49,125 bases of DNA from an uncultured Flavobacteriales bacterium (GTDB lineage: Bacteria > Bacteroidota > Bacteroidia > Flavobacteriales_D > Crocinitomicaceae): assembly GCA_913051935.1 (NCBI GenBank), contig CAJXCU010000011.1:1-49125 (forward strand). Reading direction: 5' to 3'. A program made the translations under genes and the position numbers. Under the pieces are notes generated by a model, which was not told the DNA's origin, searched no databases, and saw only the letters and a program-made list of their open reading frames with translations. This document shows positions 1 to 8,933 of the stretch, in pieces; positions within the stretch are counted from its first letter, which is position 1; every line of letters begins with the position of its first letter.

Positions 1-80
1 GGTTGGTCTCCCGTAGGTTTAAAATCAGATTGAAGGCTGAAGTCCATGGAGTACAAAAATAGTGATTCAAATGAGACATA

Positions 81-103
81 AAAAAAACGCCCGAAGGCGT
101 TTT
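81..103 (-). terminator. Rho-independent terminator with UUCG tetraloop
   Basis: On the minus strand the sequence forms an 8-bp stem (AAAACGCC/GGCGTTTT, 84-91 with 96-103) closed by a TTCG loop on a C-G pair and followed by an uninterrupted T tract (81-87). It lies 2 nt after the stop of the 48-residue minus-strand gene. The stem is also flanked by T residues on the plus strand, so it may serve a plus-strand gene ending near position 33 as well. Confidence 0.85.
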
Positions 104-105
104 AT

Positions 106-252
106 TTAATTCTTGCAAACCAGTATTTTTTTCCTCTTTAGTTTTTTTACTTCAAAGGCCTTGCTGTAGTTTAAAATGAATTGTACAGACGAAGGGTGTG
201 GTAAAGATTGTGTTTTATACGGCTTACTTTCTGCAGGGTATTTATGCATCAT
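106..252 (-). CDS. Small conserved-type Bacteroidota protein (48 aa)
   Basis: A short open frame of 48 codons starts at ATG 252-250 (a second ATG follows directly at 249-247) and stops with TAA at 108-106. The centre reads VQFILNYSKAFEV, followed by a Lys/Arg-rich segment and KILVCKN at the end. I recall this ILNYSK-type core from small uncharacterised proteins of flavobacteria, but no function is known to me. Support comes from context: a -7 box TAAATTTG lies 33 nt upstream on the same strand (285-292) and a very good terminator begins 2 nt after the stop. It is divergent from fbaA. There is no signal peptide or membrane segment. An alternative is a chance frame in a leader region, which the placement of promoter and terminator makes less likely. 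Confidence 0.65.
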   Translation of the reverse strand: MMHKYPAESKPYKTQSLPHPSSVQFILNYSKAFEVKKLKRKKILVCKN

Positions 253-284
253 AGGCAACGTTTTTTTTAATAACGAACAATTGT

Positions 285-292
285 CAAATTTA
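285..292 (-). promoter_or_regulatory. -7 box of the 48-aa gene
   Basis: Minus-strand TAAATTTG matches the Bacteroidota sigma-70 -7 consensus TAnnTTTG and sits 32 nt before the ATG at 252. No clear -33 TTTG is seen at the expected distance. Confidence 0.5.
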
Positions 293-320
293 TTTTATTC
301 ATTATTTTTTTTAAAATCTG

Positions 321-328
321 TACTTTTG
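321..328 (+). promoter_or_regulatory. -7 box of fbaA
   Basis: TACTTTTG matches TAnnTTTG and ends 20 nt before the fbaA ATG at 349. With the phylum's usual spacing, transcription would start near 332, giving a leader of about 17 nt. No convincing -33 element is visible. Between this box and the small minus-strand gene the region is a divergent promoter region. Confidence 0.55.
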
Positions 329-348
329 CGAAACCAAATATTAAGACA

Positions 349-1416
349 ATGGGACATACAATAAAAAAAGGAGTGGCGACTGGAGATGAAGTCCAAAAAA
401 TATTCTCATATGCCAAAGAAAAAGCATTTGCGCTACCTGCAGTAAATGTCTCTAGTACGAGTACAGTGAATGCAGTAATGGAGACAGCAGCGCGTTTAAA
501 TGCGCCTGTGATTATTCAGTTCTCTCATGGTGGTGCGCAGTTCTTTGCCGGAAAAGGGTTAAGTAATGAAGCTGAACAATCGACGATAATAGGTGCTATT
601 TCCGGTGCAAGGCATGTTCATCGTTTGGCCGAAGCCTATGGCGCTACGGTGATTTTACATACCGACCATTGCCATAAATCAAAACTTCCTTGGATCGATG
701 GATTATTGGATGAAGGTGAAAAGCACTTCGAAACCCATGGTGTTCCATTATACAGTTCGCACATGATTGACCTTTCTGAGGAACCAATCGAGGAGAATAT
801 CGAACTTTGTAAGACTTATTTGAAAAGAATGAGTTCAATTGGTATGACATTAGAAATAGAGCTCGGTATAACAGGTGGAGAAGAGGATGGTGTCGACAAT
901 ACAGATGTTGATAGTTCAAAATTATATACCCAACCTGATGAGGTGGCCTATGCATATGAGGAGCTAATGAAGATTTCACCAAGGTTTACAATCGCTGCAG
1001 CCTTTGGTAATGTTCATGGTGTATATAAGCCAGGGAATGTTAAGCTAACTCCAAAAATTCTAAAAAACTCTCAAGCGTTTGTTGAGGAGAAATTTAATAC
1101 TGGACCAAATCCCGTAGATTTTGTTTTTCATGGAGGTTCAGGCTCCAGTCTTGAAGAAATTCGTGAAGGAATCTCATACGGGGTAATAAAAATGAATATT
1201 GATACAGATCTACAATTTGCCTTTACAGAGGGTTCGAGAGATTATATTTTGAAGAACCAAGATTATTTAAAAACTCAAATAGGCAATCCAGAAGGCGCTG
1301 ATATTCCAAATAAGAAATATTATGACCCCCGAAAATGGTTGCGTGAGGGGGAAATTACATTTCATGAAAGGCTTGAGCAATGTTTTTCTGATCTAAATAA
1401 TATCAACACTTTATAA
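349..1416 (+). CDS. fbaA: Class II fructose-bisphosphate aldolase
   Basis: This 355-residue cytosolic enzyme cleaves fructose 1,6-bisphosphate to DHAP and glyceraldehyde 3-phosphate in glycolysis, and runs the reverse in gluconeogenesis. It is class IIA (E. coli FbaA-like) along its full length. HTDHC at 104-108 carries the catalytic Asp and the first zinc His. It is followed by LPWIDGLLDEGEKHFE, the EIELGITGGEEDGVDN segment with the zinc Glu, FGNVHGVYKPGNV with the second zinc His, and FHGGSGSS with the third. The C-terminal NKKYYDPRKWLREGE motif is also typical. The ATG at 349 lies 20 nt after a -7 box. accD follows after 30 nt, so the two probably share a transcript. The length is normal and the identification is secure. 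Confidence 0.97.
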   Translation: MGHTIKKGVATGDEVQKIFSYAKEKAFALPAVNVSSTSTVNAVMETAARLNAPVIIQFSHGGAQFFAGKGLSNEAEQSTIIGAISGARHVHRLAEAYGATVILHTDHCHKSKLPWIDGLLDEGEKHFETHGVPLYSSHMIDLSEEPIEENIELCKTYLKRMSSIGMTLEIELGITGGEEDGVDNTDVDSSKLYTQPDEVAYAYEELMKISPRFTIAAAFGNVHGVYKPGNVKLTPKILKNSQAFVEEKFNTGPNPVDFVFHGGSGSSLEEIREGISYGVIKMNIDTDLQFAFTEGSRDYILKNQDYLKTQIGNPEGADIPNKKYYDPRKWLREGEITFHERLEQCFSDLNNINTL

Positions 1417-1446
1417 ATCTTTGCTAATTTTAAACAAAGAAATCAA

Positions 1447-2292
1447 ATGAGCTGGTTCAAAAGAAATAAAGAGGGAATTACAACGACGACAAGTGAAAAA
1501 AAGGAAGTTCCAGAAGGCTTGTGGTCAAGGTGTTCGAAGTGTAAGACGATATTTACAAAAGGAGATTTAGAGAAGCTTAACTATGTTTGTGATAGATGTT
1601 CTCATCACGAGCGTATTGGTTCTAGGGAATACTTTTCCATTATTTTCGATGACGGAAAATTTAAAGAACTAGATTCAAAAGTCACATCAGGAGACCCACT
1701 AAAATTTGAGGATACCAAAAAATACGTAGATCGTGTGAAATCTACCCAAGGTAAAACGGGATTAACAGATGCGATAAGAACAGCCAAGGGAAAACTAAAA
1801 AAACAGGATCTGGTAGTTGCCGCGATGGATTTTGGTTTTATTGGGGGATCCATGGGGTCTGTGATGGGTGAAAAAGTGGCGCGTGCCATTGATGAAGCAA
1901 TAAAGCTTAAATGTCCAATTATTATTATTTCCAAATCTGGTGGTGCGAGAATGATGGAAGCTGGTTTCTCATTAATGCAGATGGCTAAGATTTCTGGAAA
2001 GTTGGGACAACTCGCGGATGCCGGTTTACCCTATGTTTCTTATCTGACCGACCCAACTACTGGTGGGGTAACTGCTTCTTTTGCAATGCTCGGAGATATA
2101 AATATTGCTGAGCCTGGCGCACTTATTGCGTTTGCGGGTCCAAGGGTTGTTAGAGAAACAATTGGGCGTGACCTTCCTGAAGGATTTCAGACAGCCGAAT
2201 TTCTTTTGGACCATGGATTTTTAGATTTTATAATCGACAGAACAAAAATTCGGGAGCGTTTATCTTTGGCGCTAGAATTGTTTGCAAAATAA
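1447..2292 (+). CDS. accD: Acetyl-CoA carboxylase carboxyltransferase subunit beta
   Basis: AccD (281 residues) pairs with AccA to transfer carboxyl from biotinyl-BCCP to acetyl-CoA, giving malonyl-CoA for fatty acid synthesis. The N-terminal C4 zinc ribbon is visible (Cys29, Cys32, Cys48, Cys51). The crotonase-fold carboxyltransferase core follows, with [43 protein letters not shown] and the acyl-CoA-binding stretch [18 protein letters not shown]. The family's ending GFLDFIIDR is present. It lies 30 nt after fbaA in the same direction. No accA is in the window, which is usual because the subunits are often unlinked. Length and motifs are normal. Confidence 0.96.
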   Translation: MSWFKRNKEGITTTTSEKKEVPEGLWSRCSKCKTIFTKGDLEKLNYVCDRCSHHERIGSREYFSIIFDDGKFKELDSKVTSGDPLKFEDTKKYVDRVKSTQGKTGLTDAIRTAKGKLKKQDLVVAAMDFGFIGGSMGSVMGEKVARAIDEAIKLKCPIIIISKSGGARMMEAGFSLMQMAKISGKLGQLADAGLPYVSYLTDPTTGGVTASFAMLGDINIAEPGALIAFAGPRVVRETIGRDLPEGFQTAEFLLDHGFLDFIIDRTKIRERLSLALELFAK

Positions 2293-2364
2293 GACATTCA
2301 TTTTCACAACAAGAGGATTTTTTAAATTCTCATTTCTGTGATTTTTAATCAGGTGCTTTTTGAC

Positions 2365-2372
2365 TATTTTTG
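2365..2372 (+). promoter_or_regulatory. -7 box of the PNGase F-like gene
   Basis: TATTTTTG matches TAnnTTTG and ends 15 nt before the ATG at 2388. It overlaps an in-frame TTG at 2370, which argues against that TTG being the start codon. Confidence 0.5.
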
Positions 2373-2387
2373 GTAAAAAACCAAGCC

Positions 2388-5300
2388 ATGCACCTCAAAC
2401 GATTTTTAGGTTCCCTCGTATCAGTAATTTTCTTTTCTAGCTTTCAATCTTTTTCACAAGATACTACCTGGGTTCAAACCTTCACCTTTGATTCGATTAC
2501 TACAAGAAGAGCCAATTTTAACTTCCCTTCAGAATTAAATGACCAAAGGTTTGAAAAGGTTTTAATGTATTATAAGCTTAAATGCAGTCCTCTTACAACC
2601 TGGGATCAATTTAATTGTGGAGAATGGGATTACTTAACATATACGCGCGTGTTTGATCATACCGGGAATTTTGACTCCGTGCGTGTGGATAGCGTAAAAT
2701 ACTTACATAACTATTCTTCTTCAAGTCCTTTTGATTACGAGCCTTGGGGGTATACTTATAAAAATTCGATTGAGGTTTTACAGCATGAGCGTATTGCCGA
2801 ATCGCTTACAGAACATGCTTTAAATCAAACCTCAACGACAACAGCTCTTTATCCATTTGATTTTAACCAAAGAGGGGGTAAATATCAGATGCTTGTCGCA
2901 GCCTCGGAGTTAACTTCTGCGGGTATTTCAGCTGGAGCTATACAGTCACTTTCTTTATATGTTTCCGGCCTCACCGGGGGGGGCGAATTGCTGAATCCGA
3001 TTATACGTTTGAAAGGCACCTCCGAAACTGTGCTTTCAAATTTACATTTCGATGGCTTCACAACTGTATATGATTTGAATCGCGATACTTCGACAGGTAA
3101 TGAATTACAATTGGGAGAAAATGAGTTCTTCTTTTTTCAGCCTTTTTTATGGAATGGCAACGATAATTTAATTGTTGAATTTTCATTTGACCATGGCGTT
3201 GGTGCATCTAATCAAATTGAATTTGAAACTGAGGACCTTACTGCCAATCTTGCGGTAAACTATGGAACAAGAAATGGTGTACTGACTTTTGACGAAACAA
3301 ATCACGCTTTACTTGAAATGTCTGATGTGGATATGGGTGATGATCTTACCATCGGACTATGGGTGAAGGGTGGAGGAAATACGGGTTCTAACACCTCTTT
3401 ACTGGAGGCCTATGATACATTGAACCAAAGAGTCATCAATATTCATATGCCATGGAGTAATAGCCGTATTTACTGGGATTGTGGGGAAGGTTCTGGCTAC
3501 GATCGCATAGATGCTGATATGTCTTCGGCAGGGATTGACGATGAATGGCACCATTGGACCTTTGTGAAATCTCAATCTACAGGGGAGATGTTTATTTATC
3601 GTGATGGTGAGCTTTGGCATTCGGGTTCAGATAAGACAAAATCGGTGGGTTATTTACATAGGTTTGTGATTGGTGCAAATAGAAATTTGGGCAATTCGTG
3701 GAAAGGAAAAATTGATGATTTTCAACTTTTTTCAGCGGCTTTGGATGCATCAACCATTAGTGATTGGTACCAGAGAGCATTGAACAGCAACCACCCAAAT
3801 TGGGCAGATTTAAGGGTGGCGTACTCATTCGACAACACTGCCTTAGCTGTCGATTTAGGTCCCAATAACTACCATCTGATGCCATCATCTAGGGGAATGT
3901 TCGATTTTACCGAAAATCCGCTTTCAGGGGTGGATACCAATATCCGTAGAATGAAAATTTCTTTCGGGACCGGTAATGTTTCATCTTCCTCAAATGATGT
4001 TACTCGTTGGAAAGATGCCCAAATTGAACCAGAGGTGCTCTTTGAATTTCAGACGGTTAATCGGCATTTTGAAATTACAGATGCATTTGCATGTGCTCCC
4101 AGAGGTGCAGAAATCAGAACGGATATTAGCGGAAATATTATTTCTGAATTAGATTATTCTACTTCAGAATCAGTAACCAATGAACAAATTACTTTCTTTG
4201 AAAATCCTTATGAAATAATTTATGACGTAGAAATAGCTCGATATATCACTCCTTATGGTATTCAATTTGATTTGGGCCCGAATGGTTTTTCTTGGATTTA
4301 TGATGTTACGGATTATCAAGATTACCTCAAAGATGTAGTTGATCTCGCCGCGCACAACACACAAGAGCTCTTGGATTTAAGCTTTGCTTTTATTGAGGGT
4401 ATTCCTCCGCGTGATGTTCATAAAAGAGAACCAATATGGTCTGATTTTAGGTCTTATGGTTTTGCAGCAATGGCGGAAGACAACGTTTTACAGGAAAAGA
4501 AAGTTTTTCTTTCAGATTCATCTTCGGGGTTTAAAATAAAAACAAGAATGTCGGGTCACGGTCAGGTTGGAAATGCAGCATGTTGTGAGTGGGTATCGAA
4601 TGATCACAGCATTAAAGTAGACGGTGTTACCCGATTTGAATGGGATATTTATGAAGAAGAAGATTGTGGAAATAATCCACTTACAGGCCAGGGCGGTACT
4701 TGGCCATATGCAAGGGAAGGTTGGTGCCCAGGGGATAAGGTCAAAGAATATGAATTTGAGCTTACGCCTTTTGTTGCGCCTGGAGATTCTGTTGCACTAG
4801 ATTATGTGATCAATAATGTTCCCACTATAGATCCAGGTCAAGGAGGAGGAAATTATCGTGCCGCCTATGATTTAATATCTTACTCAGAACCAAATTTCCA
4901 AAATGATGCGGCGATTGTTGAAATACTAAACCCGAGCAATTACGAATATTACAGAAAATGGAATCCGACCTGCTCAAACCCTAGAGTTTTGCTCAGAAAT
5001 ACTGGTGCTCAGCCATTGACCTCATGTACGATACAATGCTGGATTACCTACGGTGACAATATCAACTTTGAGTGGACGGGAAATTTAGGCTTCATGGAAG
5101 AGGAAATTGTTGAGATTCCTGTGAGCTCGAATGCTTGGTGGACTGATCTTGACCAAAACATGACCTTTACGGCTTATGTTCGTAATGTTAATGGTGCATT
5201 CGGTAATGATGATTATCAACAGAATAGTGTAAACACCTCTAAGTTTGAAGCTCCAGAAAGTATAGATGGACCTTTCTTCGTTTGGTTTACAACCAACAAC

Positions 5301-5870
5301 AAGGCCAACGAAAATTATTATGAACTATTTGACGGGTCAGGTAATTTGATTTTTGAAAGAGATCAGTTGCAGAATAATTTCCAATATAAAGATACATTTG
5401 ATTTGGAGCCAGGTTGTTACTCTATTGTTTTAACAGACAGAGATGATGATGGACTTTCTTTTTGGTATTCATCGCAAGTAGAAGGTGAAACAGCAGGTGC
5501 TTTTAGACTGCGTAAAGTAGGAGGGAGCTACATTGAGATTTTTCCAGGTGACTTTGGGTCTTACCATCGCTTTGATTTTTCTGTAGGATTTGAGTTGGGC
5601 CTTGATGAAACATCTGCTTTAAACGAAATAAAAGTTTTTCCAAATCCAGTTCTCAATGAATTGACGATTGAAATTGAGGGTAAGATATACGGCGCAGCGC
5701 ATATTGAAATACTAGATCTTTCAGGGCGTGTTCTTTTGAGTGATGACATGAATGCAACGAATTCATTTGCGGAGTATATTACCGATGTCTCTGCTTTTAA
5801 AAAAGGCAGCTATATAGTTAAAGTATATACAGAGAACGGAACTTCTACCACTAAATTTGTGAAGTACTAG
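2388..5870 (+). CDS. T9SS-secreted PNGase F-like protein with inserted LamG domain
   Basis: This 1160-residue protein has a signal peptide (about 1-24) and a C-terminal type A T9SS sorting domain (about 1080-1160: KVFPNPVLNELTI ... KGSYIVKVYTENG). It carries the pieces of peptide-N4-(N-acetyl-glucosaminyl)asparagine amidase F. These are NCGEWDYL (77-83; Asp81 matches PNGase F catalytic Asp60), IARYITPYG near 617, a Glu in SFAFIEG near 670, CCEWV (Glu734 matches Glu206), and REGWCPGDKV downstream. About 500 residues separate the first piece from the rest. They include a LamG/concanavalin-like domain (about 290-465, with DEWHHWTFV and WKGKIDDFQLF). The likely role is glycan release or glycan binding outside the cell. 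The start is ATG 2388, because the in-frame TTG at 2370 lies inside the -7 box. Activity is inferred from retained residues only. Confidence 0.78.
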   Translation: MHLKRFLGSLVSVIFFSSFQSFSQDTTWVQTFTFDSITTRRANFNFPSELNDQRFEKVLMYYKLKCSPLTTWDQFNCGEWDYLTYTRVFDHTGNFDSVRVDSVKYLHNYSSSSPFDYEPWGYTYKNSIEVLQHERIAESLTEHALNQTSTTTALYPFDFNQRGGKYQMLVAASELTSAGISAGAIQSLSLYVSGLTGGGELLNPIIRLKGTSETVLSNLHFDGFTTVYDLNRDTSTGNELQLGENEFFFFQPFLWNGNDNLIVEFSFDHGVGASNQIEFETEDLTANLAVNYGTRNGVLTFDETNHALLEMSDVDMGDDLTIGLWVKGGGNTGSNTSLLEAYDTLNQRVINIHMPWSNSRIYWDCGEGSGYDRIDADMSSAGIDDEWHHWTFVKSQSTGEMFIYRDGELWHSGSDKTKSVGYLHRFVIGANRNLGNSWKGKIDDFQLFSAALDASTISDWYQRALNSNHPNWADLRVAYSFDNTALAVDLGPNNYHLMPSSRGMFDFTENPLSGVDTNIRRMKISFGTGNVSSSSNDVTRWKDAQIEPEVLFEFQTVNRHFEITDAFACAPRGAEIRTDISGNIISELDYSTSESVTNEQITFFENPYEIIYDVEIARYITPYGIQFDLGPNGFSWIYDVTDYQDYLKDVVDLAAHNTQELLDLSFAFIEGIPPRDVHKREPIWSDFRSYGFAAMAEDNVLQEKKVFLSDSSSGFKIKTRMSGHGQVGNAACCEWVSNDHSIKVDGVTRFEWDIYEEEDCGNNPLTGQGGTWPYAREGWCPGDKVKEYEFELTPFVAPGDSVALDYVINNVPTIDPGQGGGNYRAAYDLISYSEPNFQNDAAIVEILNPSNYEYYRKWNPTCSNPRVLLRNTGAQPLTSCTIQCWITYGDNINFEWTGNLGFMEEEIVEIPVSSNAWWTDLDQNMTFTAYVRNVNGAFGNDDYQQNSVNTSKFEAPESIDGPFFVWFTTNNKANENYYELFDGSGNLIFERDQLQNNFQYKDTFDLEPGCYSIVLTDRDDDGLSFWYSSQVEGETAGAFRLRKVGGSYIEIFPGDFGSYHRFDFSVGFELGLDETSALNEIKVFPNPVLNELTIEIEGKIYGAAHIEILDLSGRVLLSDDMNATNSFAEYITDVSAFKKGSYIVKVYTENGTSTTKFVKY

Positions 5871-5887
5871 TTTAGGTTTTTATTATC

Positions 5888-6832
5888 CTAAAGCATAAAT
5901 CTATCGTTTTTACGTGCGAGGCGAAAACCTTTGTCTTGTATTTCTTTACACGCAAGATTTTCGATATCTAAGACAGGGTTCGTATGGTTGTAGTGAATAA
6001 AATAAATCTTATTTCTTTCCTCCTTGGACAGTTTCTTAAATAAGCTCATTGATTCCTCTATAAACGGGTGAGGGATTTCAGCAATGTTTCGATGTCCAAT
6101 TTCTTCACCGCTATAAAAAGTCCCATCAATAAACGCGTAATCCACTTTTTTGATTTCTTCCATGATGCTTTGTTCCCATTTATTCCATTTGTCAATGTCG
6201 GGAATGAATAAGGCCGTTTTGTTTTTGCCTTTAATTTTAAAACCAACAGTCTCAGAGAATTCATCCCTATGTGGCACGAGAAATGGAGTAACACTGAGCG
6301 ATTTATTTAGTGTGATTTCTTTTGATGCTTCGAGGCTTACAAGGTTAATATTAGAATTGCTTACAAGTTGACTCCAAGGGCCATTTTGTGTTAAGAATTT
6401 TCTCATTTCACTCATGACATAAACTTTGACATCTTTGCTATTCATGGCCTCTTTCCCCAGATGCATAAGTCCCGTATAATGTCCGATGTGTGCATGCGTT
6501 ATGAAAATACCATTGGGCAATTTAGAATGATTAGATACCTTTTGTAAATGGTGCAATTGGAAGGGAAAGTCCGGAGTGGCTTCAAACAAATATTGTTGCT
6601 TTGTATCGTGGTCAACGGCTCCTAGTGCAACAACCATTCTTTCCGATACTTTTCGTGCCAGTAAGTCTTTGCAACATTTTTTTTTGCATCCAATTTGAGG
6701 TGATCCCGCATCTTGTATGGTTCCAAGGACAACAAGCTCGATACCTGTATTATGCGTCTTCAGATCTTCGGATTCACCGCAGGAAAGTAAAGTGCAAAGG
6801 GCTGCAAAAAAGAAATAAGCTTTCTTTTTCAT
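5888..6832 (-). CDS. PqqB-like MBL-fold lipoprotein
   Basis: This 314-residue protein has a lipoprotein signal (LLSC, Cys18) and a metallo-beta-lactamase fold of the PqqB type. GTIQDAGSPQIGC is followed by a Cys49/Cys53/Cys54 cluster like the PqqB zinc-binding cysteines. The hydrolase motif reads HAHIGH (113-118), with Gly where most family members have Asp. FIPDIDKW and FIDGTFYS are later MBL motifs, and FIHYNHTNP lies near the C-terminus. PqqB takes part in pyrroloquinoline quinone synthesis in other bacteria, but no other pqq gene is present and this copy is exported, so that function should not be transferred. It lies 21 nt downstream of acs on the same strand, possibly in one transcript, and converges with the PNGase-like gene with 17 nt between stops. 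Confidence 0.75.
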   Translation of the reverse strand: MKKKAYFFFAALCTLLSCGESEDLKTHNTGIELVVLGTIQDAGSPQIGCKKKCCKDLLARKVSERMVVALGAVDHDTKQQYLFEATPDFPFQLHHLQKVSNHSKLPNGIFITHAHIGHYTGLMHLGKEAMNSKDVKVYVMSEMRKFLTQNGPWSQLVSNSNINLVSLEASKEITLNKSLSVTPFLVPHRDEFSETVGFKIKGKNKTALFIPDIDKWNKWEQSIMEEIKKVDYAFIDGTFYSGEEIGHRNIAEIPHPFIEESMSLFKKLSKEERNKIYFIHYNHTNPVLDIENLACKEIQDKGFRLARKNDRFML

Positions 6833-6853
6833 AGTAAAGTTGGAAAGTTATTT

Positions 6854-8752
6854 TTACGCATCTCTCCCATTCTTTATTTGTTCTACCACTTCTGGGTTTA
6901 GTAAAGTACTTATGTCACCAAAGTCAGATAGGTTTCCCTCTGCTATTTTTCTAAGTATTCTGCGCATGATTTTACCAGATCTTGTCTTGGGTAAGCCCGA
7001 AGTAAATTGAATCTTATCCAACTTTGCAATCGGACCAATTTTCGCGGATATTAGGGAGTTGATGTCCTTTTTTAGTCGCTCCGGATTGTTGATATCAGCT
7101 TTCGTTGTCACAAATCCATAGAGTGCATTTCCTTTAATATCGTGAGGAAAACCGACTATGGCTGACTCTGCTATGTCATTATGCTCATTGATCGCATCTT
7201 CAATAGGAGCGGTCCCAAGGTTATGGCCTGAAACGATAATCACATCATCAACGCGCCCTGTGATTCTGTACATCCCTTCATCATTCCGTAAGGCGCCATC
7301 TCCAGTGAAATAATACCCTGGATAAGCGCTAAAATAGGTTTCCTTATATCGTTTGTGGTCTCCCCATATTGTTCTTGCGATTGAAGGCCAGGGATGTTTG
7401 ATACAAAGTCTGCCTTCACCCTCAGAATCCTTGATCTCTGATCCCGAGTCATCCATGAGAACAGGTTGTATCCCAGGAAGCGGAGTTGTCGCATAAGTCG
7501 GGATTTGCGGGGATACATGGGGTATGGGTGAAATTAATATACCTCCCGTCTCTGTTTGCCACCAGGTATCAACAATTGGACAGTTCCCTTTGCCAATATT
7601 ATTGTAATACCATTGCCACGCCTCTTCATTGATTGGTTCACCTACGCTACCAATAACTTTTAAAGAGCTTAGCTTATACTTTTCTACATATTCGAGAGAT
7701 TCCTTTGCCAGTGCTCTGATGGCTGTTGGTGCCGTATAAAACTGATTTACTCCAAATTTATCAATAACTTCCCAGAATCGGCTAGGGTTTGGAAAAGTAG
7801 GAACCCCCTCAAAAAGAATGGAAGTAGCTCCATTTAAAAGAGGCCCATAGAGAATATAGGAATGCCCTGTAATCCAGCCAATATCAGCTGTACACCAATA
7901 AATATCACCTTTCTCATAAGCAAAAACGTTCTTGAAGGTATAAGCGGTATATACCATATAACCTCCAACTGTATGTACCATTCCTTTGGGTTTACCTGTC
8001 GAACCCGAGGTGTAAAGAATAAAAAGTGGATCCTCTGCATCCATAGGCTCGGCTTTGTGTACTTCAGAAGCATTTTTCAAAAGCTCATTCAGGTAGTTGT
8101 CTCTAGTTGGATGCATCTCAACCTCTGTCTTTGTACGTTCAGCAACAATAACACTTTGAACGCAGGGGCAATCTTTTAATGCTTCATCTACAATGCTTTT
8201 CAGATCGATTGTCTTACTTCCACGAAATCCGCCGTCTGCTGTTACGACAAGCTTACAGCTTGCGTCATTAATTCTTGCTGCCAATGCGCTTGAGGAAAAG
8301 CCTGCGAAAATTACAGAATGAATGGCACCTATTCTCGCGCAGGCAAGTACGACAATGGCCAGCTCCGGAATCATAGGTAGGTATATCGCTACGCGGTCTC
8401 TTTTTTTGACATCTAATGCCAAGAGGACATTTGCCATTTTACAGACGCGTTTATGAAGTTCGTTATATGAAATGTGTTCAGCTGTTTCAGTAGTGGCGTT
8501 TGGTTCAAAAATAAGCGCTGTTTGCGCTCCTTTTTCCTTCAGATGCCTATCGATACAGTTTTCAGTAATGTTGGTTTTTGCATTTTTAAACCAACTAAAT
8601 TCTGCATTGAACATGTCAAATTCACATACCTCCGTCCATTTTTTAGACCAGCTGAATTCTTGGGCAATTTTATTCCAAAACTCCTTCGGTCTTTCAAGAG
8701 CCTCTTGATATTGTTCCGAATATTGCGCTGCGTTATTGATTTTATATTTCAT
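6854..8752 (-). CDS. acs: Acetyl-CoA synthetase
   Basis: This 632-residue AMP-forming ligase activates acetate to acetyl-CoA through acetyl-AMP. The adenylate motif YTSGSTGKPKGMVHT, the DTWWQTETGG motif, the hinge region YRITGRVDDVI and the C-terminal PKTRSGKIMRR are intact. Lys594 in that last motif is the residue that protein acetyltransferases modify in this family. The N-terminus (about 1-90) is the usual ACAS_N domain (EFWNKIAQEFSW). Length is close to the 652 residues of E. coli Acs. The gene is divergent from the choice-of-anchor-B gene across 181 nt. No strict TAnnTTTG box was found for it, only a TATTTTTA variant on the minus strand upstream of the start. Confidence 0.97.
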   Translation of the reverse strand: MKYKINNAAQYSEQYQEALERPKEFWNKIAQEFSWSKKWTEVCEFDMFNAEFSWFKNAKTNITENCIDRHLKEKGAQTALIFEPNATTETAEHISYNELHKRVCKMANVLLALDVKKRDRVAIYLPMIPELAIVVLACARIGAIHSVIFAGFSSSALAARINDASCKLVVTADGGFRGSKTIDLKSIVDEALKDCPCVQSVIVAERTKTEVEMHPTRDNYLNELLKNASEVHKAEPMDAEDPLFILYTSGSTGKPKGMVHTVGGYMVYTAYTFKNVFAYEKGDIYWCTADIGWITGHSYILYGPLLNGATSILFEGVPTFPNPSRFWEVIDKFGVNQFYTAPTAIRALAKESLEYVEKYKLSSLKVIGSVGEPINEEAWQWYYNNIGKGNCPIVDTWWQTETGGILISPIPHVSPQIPTYATTPLPGIQPVLMDDSGSEIKDSEGEGRLCIKHPWPSIARTIWGDHKRYKETYFSAYPGYYFTGDGALRNDEGMYRITGRVDDVIIVSGHNLGTAPIEDAINEHNDIAESAIVGFPHDIKGNALYGFVTTKADINNPERLKKDINSLISAKIGPIAKLDKIQFTSGLPKTRSGKIMRRILRKIAEGNLSDFGDISTLLNPEVVEQIKNGRDA

Positions 8753-8933
8753 GGCTTCATTTCTATGTCCTATAAAAATAAGCAGTAATATTTAATTCCG
8801 TATTTTTACCCTTCATGAGTTGGAAAAGTACAATTTGGAAATATTTCCCCGATATCTGGCAATATTTGGTAATCATAGTTCTCTTTGTTCTTGCACTTAT
8901 TTTCTATTTATAAATCAAAACTATAAACGCTAC

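Noticed and set aside
1-33. Possible 3' end of an upstream gene on the plus strand (frame reads GWSPVGLKSD then stop)
   Set aside because: Ten codons are too few to recognise a family, and another frame is also open nearby. The bidirectional terminator at 81-103 would fit, but this is not enough.
176-364. 62-codon plus-strand frame before fbaA
   Set aside because: It overlaps the fbaA promoter and start, is antisense to the 48-residue gene, and has no promoter or family likeness.
2370-2372. TTG as start of the PNGase F-like protein
   Set aside because: It lies inside the -7 box, and ATG 2388 gives a standard signal peptide.
5871-5892. TTTAGG...CCTAAA dyad between the convergent PNGase-like and PqqB-like genes
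   Set aside because: The stem is only 6 bp, AT-rich, with a 10-nt loop and no T tract; it may be chance.
8820-8822. TTG as start of the choice-of-anchor-B protein
   Set aside because: It would place 38 non-conserved residues before a normal signal peptide that begins at ATG 8934.
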